A stretch of DNA of 64,000 bases from Daphnia pulex (lineage: Eukaryota; Arthropoda; Branchiopoda; Diplostraca; Daphniidae), in the NCBI RefSeq assembly GCF_021134715.1, contig NC_060018.1, positions 4,419,501 through 4,483,500 of the forward strand, given 5' to 3'. Position numbers and translations under genes: made by a program. How positions within the stretch are numbered: the first letter of the stretch is position 1; each line of letters opens with the position of its first letter. A model generated the notes under the pieces. The model did no database searches and was not told the DNA's origin. It worked only from the letters and a program-made list of their open reading frames with translations. This document shows, one piece after another, positions 29,291-40,700 of the stretch.

Positions 29291-30703
29291 ATGGCTGAGG
29301 AGAATGTCGAATACGGTTGCGAACATTATAAACGAAAATGCAAATTAGTGGTAAGTAGTTCGACACTTTGTTCTTAACCAAGTAATGTTGTAACTCAAGT
29401 TGGTCGGGAAATAACTGTGGGCACAATGTCTGAAAAATGACCATGATATCTCCTCGTGAAGATAATGCGGTTTTATAGTAATCCTGTTTAAAGTTGTATT
29501 GAGAAGTTAAATACTTAATTATTTATTATTTTACTAAACAATAATTTTGTTTTGTAGACACCATGCTGTGACAAAGTTTATACTTGCCGTTTTTGTCATG
29601 ATGAGAAGGAGGAACACACCCTTAACCGAAAAAATGTGGATGAAATTATGTGTTCATTGTGTGAAACAAAACAACCAGTTCAACAAAACTGTTCCAATTG
29701 TGGTATCCTCTTTGGACAGGTAAAGTATCAGACTTTTTTCTTTTCTTTTTTTTTTCAAAATAAAGAAACCTTGATTTTGTTTTGCAGTATTTTTGTGGAA
29801 AGTGCAAGTTGATTGATGATGAAGATAAAAAGCAGTATCACTGTGAAGGATGTGGTAATTATTATTACATTTTAAAACCAATTATATTTAATCTTTGGTG
29901 ACAACTCCTATATCTTACTTTTTCAGGAATATGTAGAGTCGGAGGAAGGGACAAGTTTTTCCACTGCCAAACATGTGATATGTGCTTACCAAAAAAACTT
30001 GAAAATCAGCATAGAGTAAGCATTTTTGTGGGATTCTAATTTATACATAAATTATTTTGGTTTTTAGTTCATTCAATTAGTTATTTTTGCTCTGTTACAG
30101 TGCGTTGAAAAGATGAGCCGAACAAATTGCCCAATTTGTTTGGAGGATATTCATACATCAAGAATTCCTTCACACATCCCATCATGTGGTCATCTGATTC
30201 ACCGAACATGTTTCAATTCATTTATTCATCGTGGTCACTATGCCTGCCCAGTTTGTCAACGTTCAATGATGCCGATGGAATCGGTACTAAAATTTAAATT
30301 TATAAAACGAATTATAACGTTACCAATTGTGTTTCCATTCTAGTACTGGCGCATTTTAGACGATGAAATTGCCTCAACCCCAATGCCAGTGGAATATCAA
30401 AATTTTTTTGTCACGATTTTATGTAACGACTGCCATCAGGTTAGTCATTTCTCGGCACTAAAGAGTTTTTAAAATGTTATTATAATTAACAATTTTTTTG
30501 CAGTTTTCTGAAGTTCCAATGCATCCCCTTGGAGCGAAGTGCCAAAATGCACCATGTGGATCGTACAATACGTGCAGAAGCGGTGGTCCTGTTAATAGAC
30601 CTGGTAATTATAATTTTATTAATCTAGAGGAACTGCGTACCACAAATCAACTTTTTCTCTTTTTTTTTAAGCAGTCAGAGAACAATCTCCTAACTCGGAA
30701 TAA
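29291..30703 (+). CDS. RCHY1: RCHY1/Pirh2 E3 ubiquitin ligase
   Basis: A CHY zinc-finger and RING ubiquitin ligase; in vertebrates it targets p53 among others. Eight exons: 29291-29350, 29558-29719, 29788-29854, 29927-30015, 30101-30283, 30344-30439, 30504-30603, 30675-30703. They give 261 residues, the same length as I recall for human RCHY1. The CHY finger covers about residues 8-75 ([28 protein letters not shown]). A second cysteine/histidine region follows ([23 protein letters not shown]). The RING is at about 136-180 ([26 protein letters not shown]). The zinc ribbon begins CNDCHQ at 214-219. The second ribbon knuckle reads CQNAPC (C-x4-C) where human has C-x2-C. The last exon encodes only a few residues after a GCAG acceptor. 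Confidence 0.95.
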
Positions 30704-31414
30704 ATGGCCATGATTATCAAGGGAATAGGATGTTGTTTGTCATTTACTTGGACGGCGGTTTTATTCTGTTGACATGCAATAATTTTATTGGCCATCTACT
30801 AAATGGTCGAGTTTGTATTTTAAAGGCTTTTAAATTTTCATCCGTGAATCTTCCACCTTATTCGGCGGTAGGCATCTGGAGCCTGTTCGTGAAATTGGAT
30901 CGAAAGGTTTTGTGAATTTTTTTCTTATCGTTCAAGTTACTCGTACCCCGTCAGCCATCCTGCTGATGTTTGATACCTGTTTTGTTGCCCTTACCTCGTT
31001 GCAGTGGCTAAATTGCCGTCATATTGTAATGCACCGTAGTGAGTAAAAAAAAACATCAGACAAAAACAATGGGTAACATTTAGAAATGACTCCTCGAGTA
31101 GTTTGAAAATGGACACTGCCAGAAAAGTTCATATCCGAAATTATGAAGATTCTTCTGTGCAGCTTGTGAGTTTCTTGTAATTTTACATGTCATATTATTA
31201 CAATTGATTAAGCACTTCTCTTCAATTCTATGTGGAATGTACCTTCTGAACATTTTCAAATAACAATTCTGTATAAATATACGTTGTTACCTTATTCACT
31301 GGCCTTAAGCAGTAATTAGATCGTTATTTAATTCTGGATGGCAACAACATACACACGCACACACAAAAAAAAAATTAACAGTGAAGGATTGGGCAAAATG
31401 CGTAGGGGATCTTA
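30704..31414. other. convergent 3' flank between RCHY1 and BDP1
   Basis: 3' ends of both genes should lie here. An AATAAA overlaps the RCHY1 stop codon (30699-30704). No coding frame with splice support was seen. A CA tract lies near 31353. Confidence 0.4.
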
Positions 31415-34088
31415 TTAGGAGACCGGTTCAAACGGTTCGGCTATACGGTATACATGTACCAATTGATTATTAGGATCTCCGGGATTGGGTTCTGCCACCA
31501 ACACTAAACTACCGGGTTCAGCTTGAGCAAACGCGGGATTGGCTTCTGCAAGAGCTGGAGGGACTAGAAAAGATGGAGCCTGGTTAGGAGTTCCAGGAAC
31601 TTCAACGACGGTTAACCCACCTTGTTCTAAACCAATTTGTCCAAGGGGAGAATTCAGCAAACTGTCGAGTGGAATATTTGAATTTGGAGCAGTAGGGTTA
31701 GCATCCTTCGAACAATTTGCTGGTTCCAAAGCATCATTCTCAGTTGGGTTTGCTGGTTGTTCGTCGTCATAATCAAGAGGCTTTACATTCTTTCGTCGCG
31801 TTATTTTACCAGATCGGGATCCAATAGCCGTCTTTCGAGCTCTTGTAGACACTCGAGATTCAGTGGCTTTCCCCTTCCGGCCTTTTTTCGCAGGGGGTGC
31901 TATCTCTTCTCCAGATTCTTCGTTTGTTGTTTTCTTATCCGACCTGATAGATTCAATTGAAACTACATCCGAATCAGACTCATTCGGATTTGGTTCTTGG
32001 ATGCTCACTGTTTTCTTACAGTGGAGTGGATTATTTGAAATTGGAGCAGCAGGGTTAGCATTCTTCGAACTATTTGCTTGTTCCACAGCATCTTTTTCTT
32101 GACTTTCTGGTTGTTCGTTGTCAGAATCAATAGGCTGAACTTTCTTCTTTTGCGTTCGTGATCCAGTAGCCGTCTTTCGACCTCTTGTAGACACTCGAGA
32201 TTCGGTGGCTTTCCCTTTCCGGCATTTTTTCGTAGGGGGTGCCATTTCTTCTTCCGATTCTTCGTTTGATGTTTTCTTATAAATGGACCTTATAGATGTA
32301 ATCGAAACTTCATCCGAATCAGACTCATTTGGAATAGGTTGTTGGACGCTCACTGTTTTGTTCAAAGCCTTTTCTTTTTTATTGTTGCCCTTTGCCTTCC
32401 CCTTTGACTCTTTGCCAGTGGTCTTAGATTTACTGGCATCTTTTCTTGATTTATCTTTGATTTCGTTTTCAACGCCGCTTGAATCCTCTTCTATTTGTAA
32501 ATATACATTTAATGATGAAGACATTATAAATGCAATAACAAGAAAAAAAATTACCTGATGCTTCATCCATAAACTGAGTTATGTCAAAGGGTATCTGTTT
32601 CGATATATTTTTGTCAACCAAGGTTGGATTCGTTTTCTCTTCTGACTTGAACTTTCGCTTCAAATCAACACGGTCACGGCCGGGAAAAAGCTGTTCCATT
32701 AATGAAAAATTTGTTCCAAGCATATTTAGCGCTCGATAGAAGCGAGCAGTTTCTAATAGAGAAAATATGTTAGGAATTGAGTAATTCTACAAGTTAAATT
32801 TTGCAACCTTTAATGCTCCATCGGCCAGCACGTCGCCTCTTACGCCATGAACCATAATTCACCAGAGTGGAATTATTTTCAACAATAATCGGAGCGTTCG
32901 CCAGTTGGCTTTTGTTACGTTTAGTTTCACTGGTATCAATTACCTATAAAAAAAATGACTGATTAATTATACAATTTTTTCTTACAAACTAAATAATACA
33001 CTATTACCAAACTTTTCTCGTCTAATATAATCTCTCCATCGGGACCCAGGCGAACTTGCGGCACTGGCATCGGCATGGCATCCTCTTCTTCCGCATCTTC
33101 CTCTTCAGACTGTTTTTCTCCTTCTTTTTCAGCATTTTCTTCAATCATCCTCATTTCATCCTCTTCTGCGAGCTGATCATCCAAGATCGCATTCCCGGTA
33201 CTTTCGACATTTGCAACTTGGCTTTCCTTTGCAATTTCTTGGACCTCAAAAGGTTTAAGCCTCATCTGCGGTTTCTCTGAAGAATTTGGACTGTCAACAA
33301 AACAAAAATTATTTTAAAATGGTGGCAATCATGTTGTGTTATTTGCTCTTTTGAACTTACGGTCTCTCTCCATCATCTGGATTGTAGTAGATCAAGTCAA
33401 ACATGGTCAACTTGGAACGATCAACATCACCACTGGCCAACTTTCTCTTCATGATTGCCTTTTTGATCTCGAGTGGGGTTTTTTCATCAGACTTCTTTTT
33501 GCCTCTTTTACCCTTCTCTGTAGATGACTTGGGTGGCAATGGAGATGTTGTGTCAACATTATCTTTTTTGGCCGGTGATTTTTTTACTGGAGAGAGTGGT
33601 CTTCTTGATTGTCTCTTAACTGCATCATCTTCAGATTCACTAGCACTAGAGAATGTCCTTATACGATGAGGTGCATTGCTAATGACTGGTCGAACTTTGT
33701 TTTTTGACTTGTAACGGGAAAAGGAAGGTACACCAGGCTCAACTGAACAACTGGCTTGACTATCTCTAGAAAGCTCATCAGAAACAACAGTGAGTACATT
33801 TTCTTTGTCTACAGAAGAAGGTGTTATTTCCAAGACTTCGGGAAGTATAACCGGTTCAGGCTGAGGAAAGGTTATGATCAGGGTAGACTCTTCAGAACGG
33901 GTAGCTTCACCATTTGGTTCCAAACTAGGAAGAATAGATGACTCTTGGGTTAAATTTGTAGTAATATTTGATGCTGGTGCTACGACGTCTTCGTTTGATT
34001 TGTCAGCCTCCACCTTTGCTATGGGAACTTTAGACGAACGGGCAGCCGACACCAAATTGGGGGCTATCTTTGGCCTTGCCCTTCTCAT
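31415..34088 (-). CDS. BDP1: BDP1 homolog, TFIIIB subunit B''
   Basis: BDP1 is the B'' subunit of TFIIIB, which recruits RNA polymerase III. Five coding exons in gene order: 34088-33361, 33290-33008, 32943-32808, 32752-32555, 32490-31415, giving about 806 residues. The N-terminus MRRARPKIAPN matches the family start. PQVRLGPDGEIILDEKSL precedes the SANT domain, which is about residues 376-430 (RWSIKETARFYRALNMLGTN, then LMEQLFPGRDRVDLKRKFKSEEK). The start was chosen at 34088 because a clear acceptor (TATTGCAG) lies just upstream and would join a 5' untranslated exon. The donor after exon 2 has a rival 6 bases downstream, which would add two residues. The C-terminal exon is acidic and lysine-rich and holds two 119-residue tandem repeats. 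Confidence 0.9.
31660..32380 (-). repeat. two tandem 357-bp coding repeats in BDP1
   Basis: Two units of about 119 codons lie head to tail in the last exon. Each contains an NESDSD segment, an APP(A/T)KK segment, GKATESRVSTR, an ARKTA/GRKTA segment and an N-rich stretch ending NPL or IPL. Matching points lie 357 bp apart (for example 31671 and 32028), an exact multiple of three, so the frame is kept. Similarity is high but not perfect. Confidence 0.85.
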
Positions 34089-34767
34089 CTTGCTACTCGA
34101 TAAAAACTGCAATAGCAAATTCGTAACTAATACAGAAAAATTGCAATGTCAAATCTCAATAGTGAGTTACTGAGTTCGTGTACGAATGATACCAAATCCA
34201 AATGCTTCTGCAATCAGGGCTTAAACTCAGCACATGGGAACGAAATGGGCGTTACGTTATTCTTACTGCCACCTATGGACAAAAAATTAAACGACTCGTT
34301 TGACGTCGCAATTTGTTGAACGGTACCCAGTTGAACGGGCCATTCTCCTACCCTACCTACACTCATTTTGAGGAAAGAATCCAACAAAAAATTATCTTCA
34401 TGGCAAGCCTATAAATAGCTGACGCAGCTTCCTAAATTTTAGCAATGGAAATCAATCAGACCAAAAGTGGTTTTTTTTTTATTTTGCGGAAATCTGCACT
34501 AGGTGGTAAATATCCATGTTTAAACTTTAAAGGCATTCTGACTGTTTTTATTTATTTGGCTTGTGAGTCTATCAGCCTATTCATACTTCTACTTGTTTGG
34601 CTATCTTCGCCAAGCCACCTAGTGTTAAAGATTTGTTGGCTTCGCTGTTGGAACTCGAGTTAAGAAGATGAAAAAATAAGTTTAATTGGAATCTTTAATA
34701 TTTAATCATATTTCGTTATCATCAGCAAACAATGTACAAAAAATATTAATTTTTGGGCCACGAATGT
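34089..34767. other. BDP1 upstream region and 3' flank of GMAP-210
   Basis: It should hold the BDP1 promoter. GCCACCTA occurs near 34270, and an inverted pair CACTAGGTGG (34497-34506) and CCACCTAGTG (34615-34624) brackets 108 bases. A 72-codon plus-strand frame at 34445 covers this inverted repeat and looks fortuitous. Confidence 0.4.
34497..34624. repeat. inverted repeat with 10-bp perfect ends (MITE-like or paired protein sites)
   Basis: CACTAGGTGG at 34497-34506 and its exact complement at 34615-34624. The ends could be short terminal inverted repeats or two opposed sites for a CTCF-like zinc-finger protein. I saw no clear target-site duplication. Confidence 0.5.
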
Positions 34768-37700
34768 TCAAGTTTCCGTATCGCGGAGCACGTCTCTTAG
34801 AATGGTTGGCTCATTTCGACCTGGCTGGAATTCGGTCATACTGCTATTTGATTTCGTTGAAGCTGGAGAACCATCAACCTAATGACGAATAATTTAAATC
34901 GTTATTATTTTCAAAATATATGTGTGAAAGTAATAGTGAAACACCTTCTGAGCAGGTAGTTTGGGCGGGCTTGGACGTGTTGATTCCGTTTCCATAAAGC
35001 TAATGAAGGCTTCCGACAATGACTTAACGAAAAATAGAATTATAGTAGACATAACGATAACAAACAGCTTAAAATATATACCTTTTCTGCATCCCCAGTA
35101 CTAGAGTTCCCAGAGGATGTCCTTGATCTTGCAGTCATTTTCAACAACCCAGTAGCCCATCCGCTCAATCCGGAAGAAGATTCCTCGACCCCAGATTTTC
35201 GTCGCTCTTCGTTAGAAAAATCCATAACAGTCGCAATGATCCGCAAAATTTCAAGACGATTTTTGGCCGAGGGGGCAGAGAAATATCCCATCAAAAGGTT
35301 TTTAACCAGAGATCTATAGCCAAAGTTTATTATTAAGTAAAAATGATAAATTATTGACAAACAGAAGGAATACCTGTCAACTTTGCTATCAGTTCCACTT
35401 CGCATCTCCTCCATCTGACGGCGAACGGCAACTAGTTCAGTTTCTTTGGTCCGTACTAGATTCCGCATAACACAGAGAAGAAATTCGGTTACATAATAGT
35501 TCTCACACTTAATAATAAAACACTTCCATATTACGCTGCAATGGATAAATACAAACTGCATACAACTTAAGAATAAGACGGCAGAGAAATGTTGACAGAA
35601 ATGTTGACCGTTGAGAGTGTTACAATGGTACTGGTATCATGCACATACAACCAGTACCTGATGTAATACTCACGGACGGAAACAACAAAATCGAGCATAT
35701 AATTCATCGAAACGTGCCTTACCACGATGCAGGAATTGGGCAGCATGATGCACACATGCATCAGGTTTAAGGCACAGAAATTATGTGAACACTAAATCTG
35801 AAGAAATGGAGGGCAGGTTTTCGGGGTAGGTAAAGATGGTGAGTAACGGTTAGTTATGACTGGTTCATTTGATTTGCCATGCTCGAATAAAGATGATAGC
35901 TGAGTTGTAGACGTCCAGAGAACATCGAGAAAAGAAGCGGATAGTAACCACGATGGATGGGGCATTGAATTGAACTTGTTGATTAGGGGTTAGTAGCTAC
36001 TGGGGTGATCGCCTGGCCACCCCAAACAGCAATTTGGATACTGGGCCATGGATGGAGAGACTCGAGCAAGCGCACGAATAACCAAAACTCCTATAAGGAA
36101 TTTTCCCAATTTTCTCCAAATTACCGTATGAGATTTCCAGGCGAAAGCCATGGATCAAGTAAACGTATTTTTAATTGTAAAAAACAAAAAATCTTTTCTC
36201 AGAACTGACATGGGCAAATCGTACTGTAATGACTCCTGCGCTGTTTTTTTTTTTAAGTTAAAAGAAAATAATAATGACATTTGATCCCAAGTACTGTGCA
36301 AGCAAACCAAAAGAACCAGTTCACCGGTGCATAAGAAAAATAAGCAGGAAAACGATGCTGATGGTTTAGGGAGGAGGTAGGAGAAAAGTCAAACATAATA
36401 TAAAATAACAAAAAATTTAAAAAATTAACTCAAAATAAAATAAATCAAACATCGAGTGCCAGGTGGATGTGGTGTGTGTGGGGATGTGGGCATTCTCACG
36501 GCCTGATACCAGCCGGCAGTCTGGGTTCTTCCTTGTATTTTAAATCAAGTCCAAGGATAATAACTGCCCAGAATTACCTGCTGATATTTGGCCGTATCAG
36601 AAGCCATCAGCAGTGTCTTAAAAAATAATTCGAAAAACAAAAGAGCACGGAAAACTCAAAGAGCAACTAAAAACAAGCACTTGCAATTCTAAACAAATCG
36701 ATATGGAATAATGGTGGCAATATAAAAATTGTGAACAATGTACCTTCGTCCTTTGAAGCTGTGAGGGCGGCTGTTGTCTTGTCTAACTGCTGGGTTAATC
36801 GCCCAGCCGCTTCCAATCCCAACTGGGCCTCGGAAAGTTTCCGACGAAGCATCGTCATCTCGCTGTCTTTTTCATTTTGCAGACTCTCGGCTTGCGCCAA
36901 TTTCTGCGCCAATTCTTTCTGCGCCAAAACGATGTCTCGTTCCCTTTCTCGAGTTAGCTGCTGTAAGGCATGTTGAAGGCGATCCAACGATTTCTCTTGA
37001 TGCGCTTTGTCCTTTTCCGATCTTTCTTTTTCGGCCAGGCATTGCCGGTATTTGTCTTGCCAAACGTTGATTTGGTCTCCTAATCGCCATTGCTCAGTTG
37101 CCCGCTCTTCGGCCGCCTGGAGCGACTCTTTGAGAGTCCTTTCCTTCGTTTGGCTTTTGAGCAATTCTTGGGTGTAGGTCTCTTCGACACTTAGGAGGTG
37201 ACTTCTCAAGCGCTCGATCTCCGATTGTTTTTGGGCAAGAGTGGATTTGAAATTTTCGATTTCTGATCTCAATCGAACCGTTTCCTGTTCCAGCTCGTTT
37301 TGCTCGTTCAATCTCATCTGCAAGAGAAAATGTGAATTTAGTTTCAAGGTTCAACTTTCTAAAAATGATTTGTGAAATACCTGGAGTTCCTCGCAAATCT
37401 TGGCCAAGCGCAGCGTCTCAGCATGGTAATTGACGGCCTCTTGATGTTTCTGTTGGACGGTTTGTACAAGCTGTTCTCTCTGTTGTTGAAACGCTTGAAG
37501 GGTCTCTCTTAGCAACTCTTTCTCCGTCTTGGTTTCCGATACTTGGTTGTTAAGCTCATCTCTCTCTCGACGCGTCTTTTCCAGTTGCTCTCCTAATTGG
37601 ATAATTTCTTGGCGACTGGCCTCAGTCTCTCGAGTCAGAACGATCATTCGCTCCTCCAAACAGGAAGTATTGGACTTTTCTTCTTCCAGTACAAGATGGC

Positions 37701-40700
37701 GTGAACGGAGAATTTCTACTTCTTCCAGCAATTCCTGCGCTTCTTTCGATTTCAACTCGACAAGTTGGACAAGTTCCTCGTTCCGAAGGCTTTCCTTCTT
37801 GCAGAGTTCGCGAGTTTCAGACAGTGTTAGACGATATTCTTCCAGTTCAGGTTGCAGCCGAGACACTGCTTCATCCTGACGAGCTTTGCTATCCGATAGC
37901 TCTTCAGATTGTTTCCTTGCCGTTTCGAGTTCTTTTTCAAGTTGACCTAATTCCGATTCCAAATTCAGGCGACGCCCTTCGGTTTCTTCTAACTGGATCT
38001 GAGATTTCTGCAACATCTCGTCGTTTTTAGCTAAATTTTTCTTGAGTTCTTCATTTGCGTTCCTTAGTAAACCATTTTCATATTCGTGCTGATTACGTAA
38101 TTCTTCCAACTGGGCCTGAAGTCGAAGGTTTACGTTAGTCATTTCTTGAATTTCCTGCTCATCGGAATGCGTCTCGGTGCTGGCCTCTACTTTGTCAGTT
38201 TCCCGAAGTGTTTGCAATTTCTCCATCTCTTCAATCAAATTCTGTCGTTCGACTGTTAAATAGTCAATTTTCTCTTTATGGACATTAAGATCTTGGTTTA
38301 AAGATTGGACATTTGATTCCAGAAGGTGTTTTTCTTCTTGGGTTCTCTCGAACTCGGACTTACATAACATAAGCTCTTCGTGATTCTTGGTTAAATCGGC
38401 CTCAGATTTCAGTCGGCTCGCATCAACTTCTTCCATCTTGATTCGACAGCTGTCGAGAGCTTCGCGAACTTGGATTATTTGCTCTCCCAGAATTTGGTTT
38501 TCATTTCTCAGGTCTTCAACTTGCTTCGTCTCCGATGATCTATGATGAGCTTTCAGTTCTTCCAACTGCGCTTGAAGCAGGCGATTTTCATCAATCTGCT
38601 TCTCTATGTCTAGCCAATTTAAATGGGGTTCTGTACTGGCTTCGATCTGGACGGTGTCAACGGTAGAACTCGTTTGTTGATTGGCTTCTAGGGTGAGCAA
38701 TTCAGCTTTGAGCTGCTCAATAAGATCAAGTTTGACCTGGAGAGTTTGATTGGCCGATTCAAGATTAGATTCGAGGAGGCGATTTTCATTTGTGACTCGA
38801 TCCAGGACCGACGTCATGGAAGAAAGGATCTGATTCTGATTCTGCAAAGCTTCCAATTTCGCTTTCAAATCTGTATTCTCCTCGTTCATACGCGATTCAT
38901 TCGCTTGGTAATCCGATTCCCATTGAGAGCCGGTTTTCCGTAAAGTAGCTACCTCTTTCTCGAGTTCATCGTTTTGTGATCGGATCAATTCAAAACCTAT
39001 TAGCTTTTCGCTCATAGACTCAAACTGTTGTTTAAATTGAAGGATTTGTTGGCGGAAAAATTGCTGATCGCTTTCAAGTCTCCTAAAGTTATCTTCTGTT
39101 GTTGGCCTCGGGGCCAAAGTTTGGTCGCCATCCAATTCTTCTGATTCCTCGTCGATTGGAAAGAGGGGTCCACTTTTAGTCTATTCCGATAAGAATAAAA
39201 GGAATTCATATTTCTGCAGCGAGACTCAGTTTAGAAGCGCAGTTAAACCAACCTGTTGCTCTTGCTGTCTGTCGTTCATCAATTGCACCAACTGCAATTG
39301 TAGCTGTCGATTTTCTTCTTTGAGTTGATCTCGGCTGTTGATAGCTACTTCAAGATTTGATTGGTGCTGTTGGTCCAAATCTACTAGCTGTTCTTCGAGC
39401 GCGGCCACCTTCTGAACAAGGTTTGTGTACGCCTGTAATCCGAAATAAATTTTTACTGTGGCTGTAAAAAATAAATAGGTTTCATGACGCTTGATGATCC
39501 TTTTAGGTTAAGTTTTATCGAGTAGCTAGGTACGCTTCAAAAGGTGCCGAGTTGGGAGGGCGAATGACAACAACAAAACCGCTGCCTATCTTATCTTTAG
39601 TAAACCCAAAAAGGAGAGGAGGAACAACTCATGGAGGAACTCGGCAACTTGAGAATAAGGAAAGTCTGAAGGAAAGTGAACAAATAGACGAATGCCAAGG
39701 GGGCCAACAACACCAACACACAAAAGAGCCCTTGTCACTTATCAAACAACTGAATTTACAAAGGCCATTCTTTCATAGTAAATTGACTTCTATTTTCTTA
39801 GGTCAGTTAGTAAATTGCGATAAGTGACTCTCTGGGTGGCAATACAATTTATACGAGCTATAGTGCTGATGATGAAAAACTTAATAATATGTCGACGTAT
39901 TTACCTGGTGGGCTTCAACGCGACAGGTGAGATCTTGGCCAGATTCTGTTCCATTCAATTCGCTGGATTTCACTCGATCGTCTCCTAGTGAGAAATGGAG
40001 GAGAGTGTCAATATCTCGTTCAAACAAAGGGAATAAAATTTGAACTTACTGAGAAATGGAGGTAATTCTAGACCTTGCGATTTCAACCATTGTTGGACGT
40101 CCTTCTGCCATTTGGACTCGACCACCTGCGATAAAGAACACACGACATGTTTTCAGCATTGCTTTCTCTATTTTCAACTTCTCAAGTTCTTCTCCCTTCC
40201 TGTCTCGAATGTCAAAAACGTTTAAGGGTGTAGAGGGGTTCGCTTTTCGACCCTATAACAAGGTCGGTGGTTATTTTTCCAAACTTTCAACAAAAATGGG
40301 TTTGAGCCTACTCGGCTCGCATGTCAATCAAACTCGGGGCCCACTGTTGTCTAAAGTCTATGCTTGAACAAGGGTGGGTAGCTTGGGCGTTGGTTACAAG
40401 TAAAAACGAAAACAGATTCATTTTTTTTTCTCTTTAAGCACAAAAATACACAAAAAGAGAAAAGTAAAGGAAAAGTAAAAAGGAAAAACAAAGAGGGACA
40501 CACGAAAACAGGTTTCAATGTTTGAGGCGTAACGGTTAGAGTATGGAGTCCAATAATATAAGGTGCAAGACCGGCTTTGGCATCATAAACTAGCCCGCAT
40601 CCGAGTCCTAGCAAGTAGGTACCCGTTTGAAATCATTTCAAGTGCGCAGGTGATGACGTTTACAGTCAAAACTAACACGAAAATAGCTTAGAGCCAGGAT

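Noticed and set aside
34445..34663. 72-codon plus-strand frame with a hydrophobic middle
   Set aside because: It lies across an inverted repeat in the BDP1/GMAP-210 spacer. The hydrophobic part comes from T-rich DNA.
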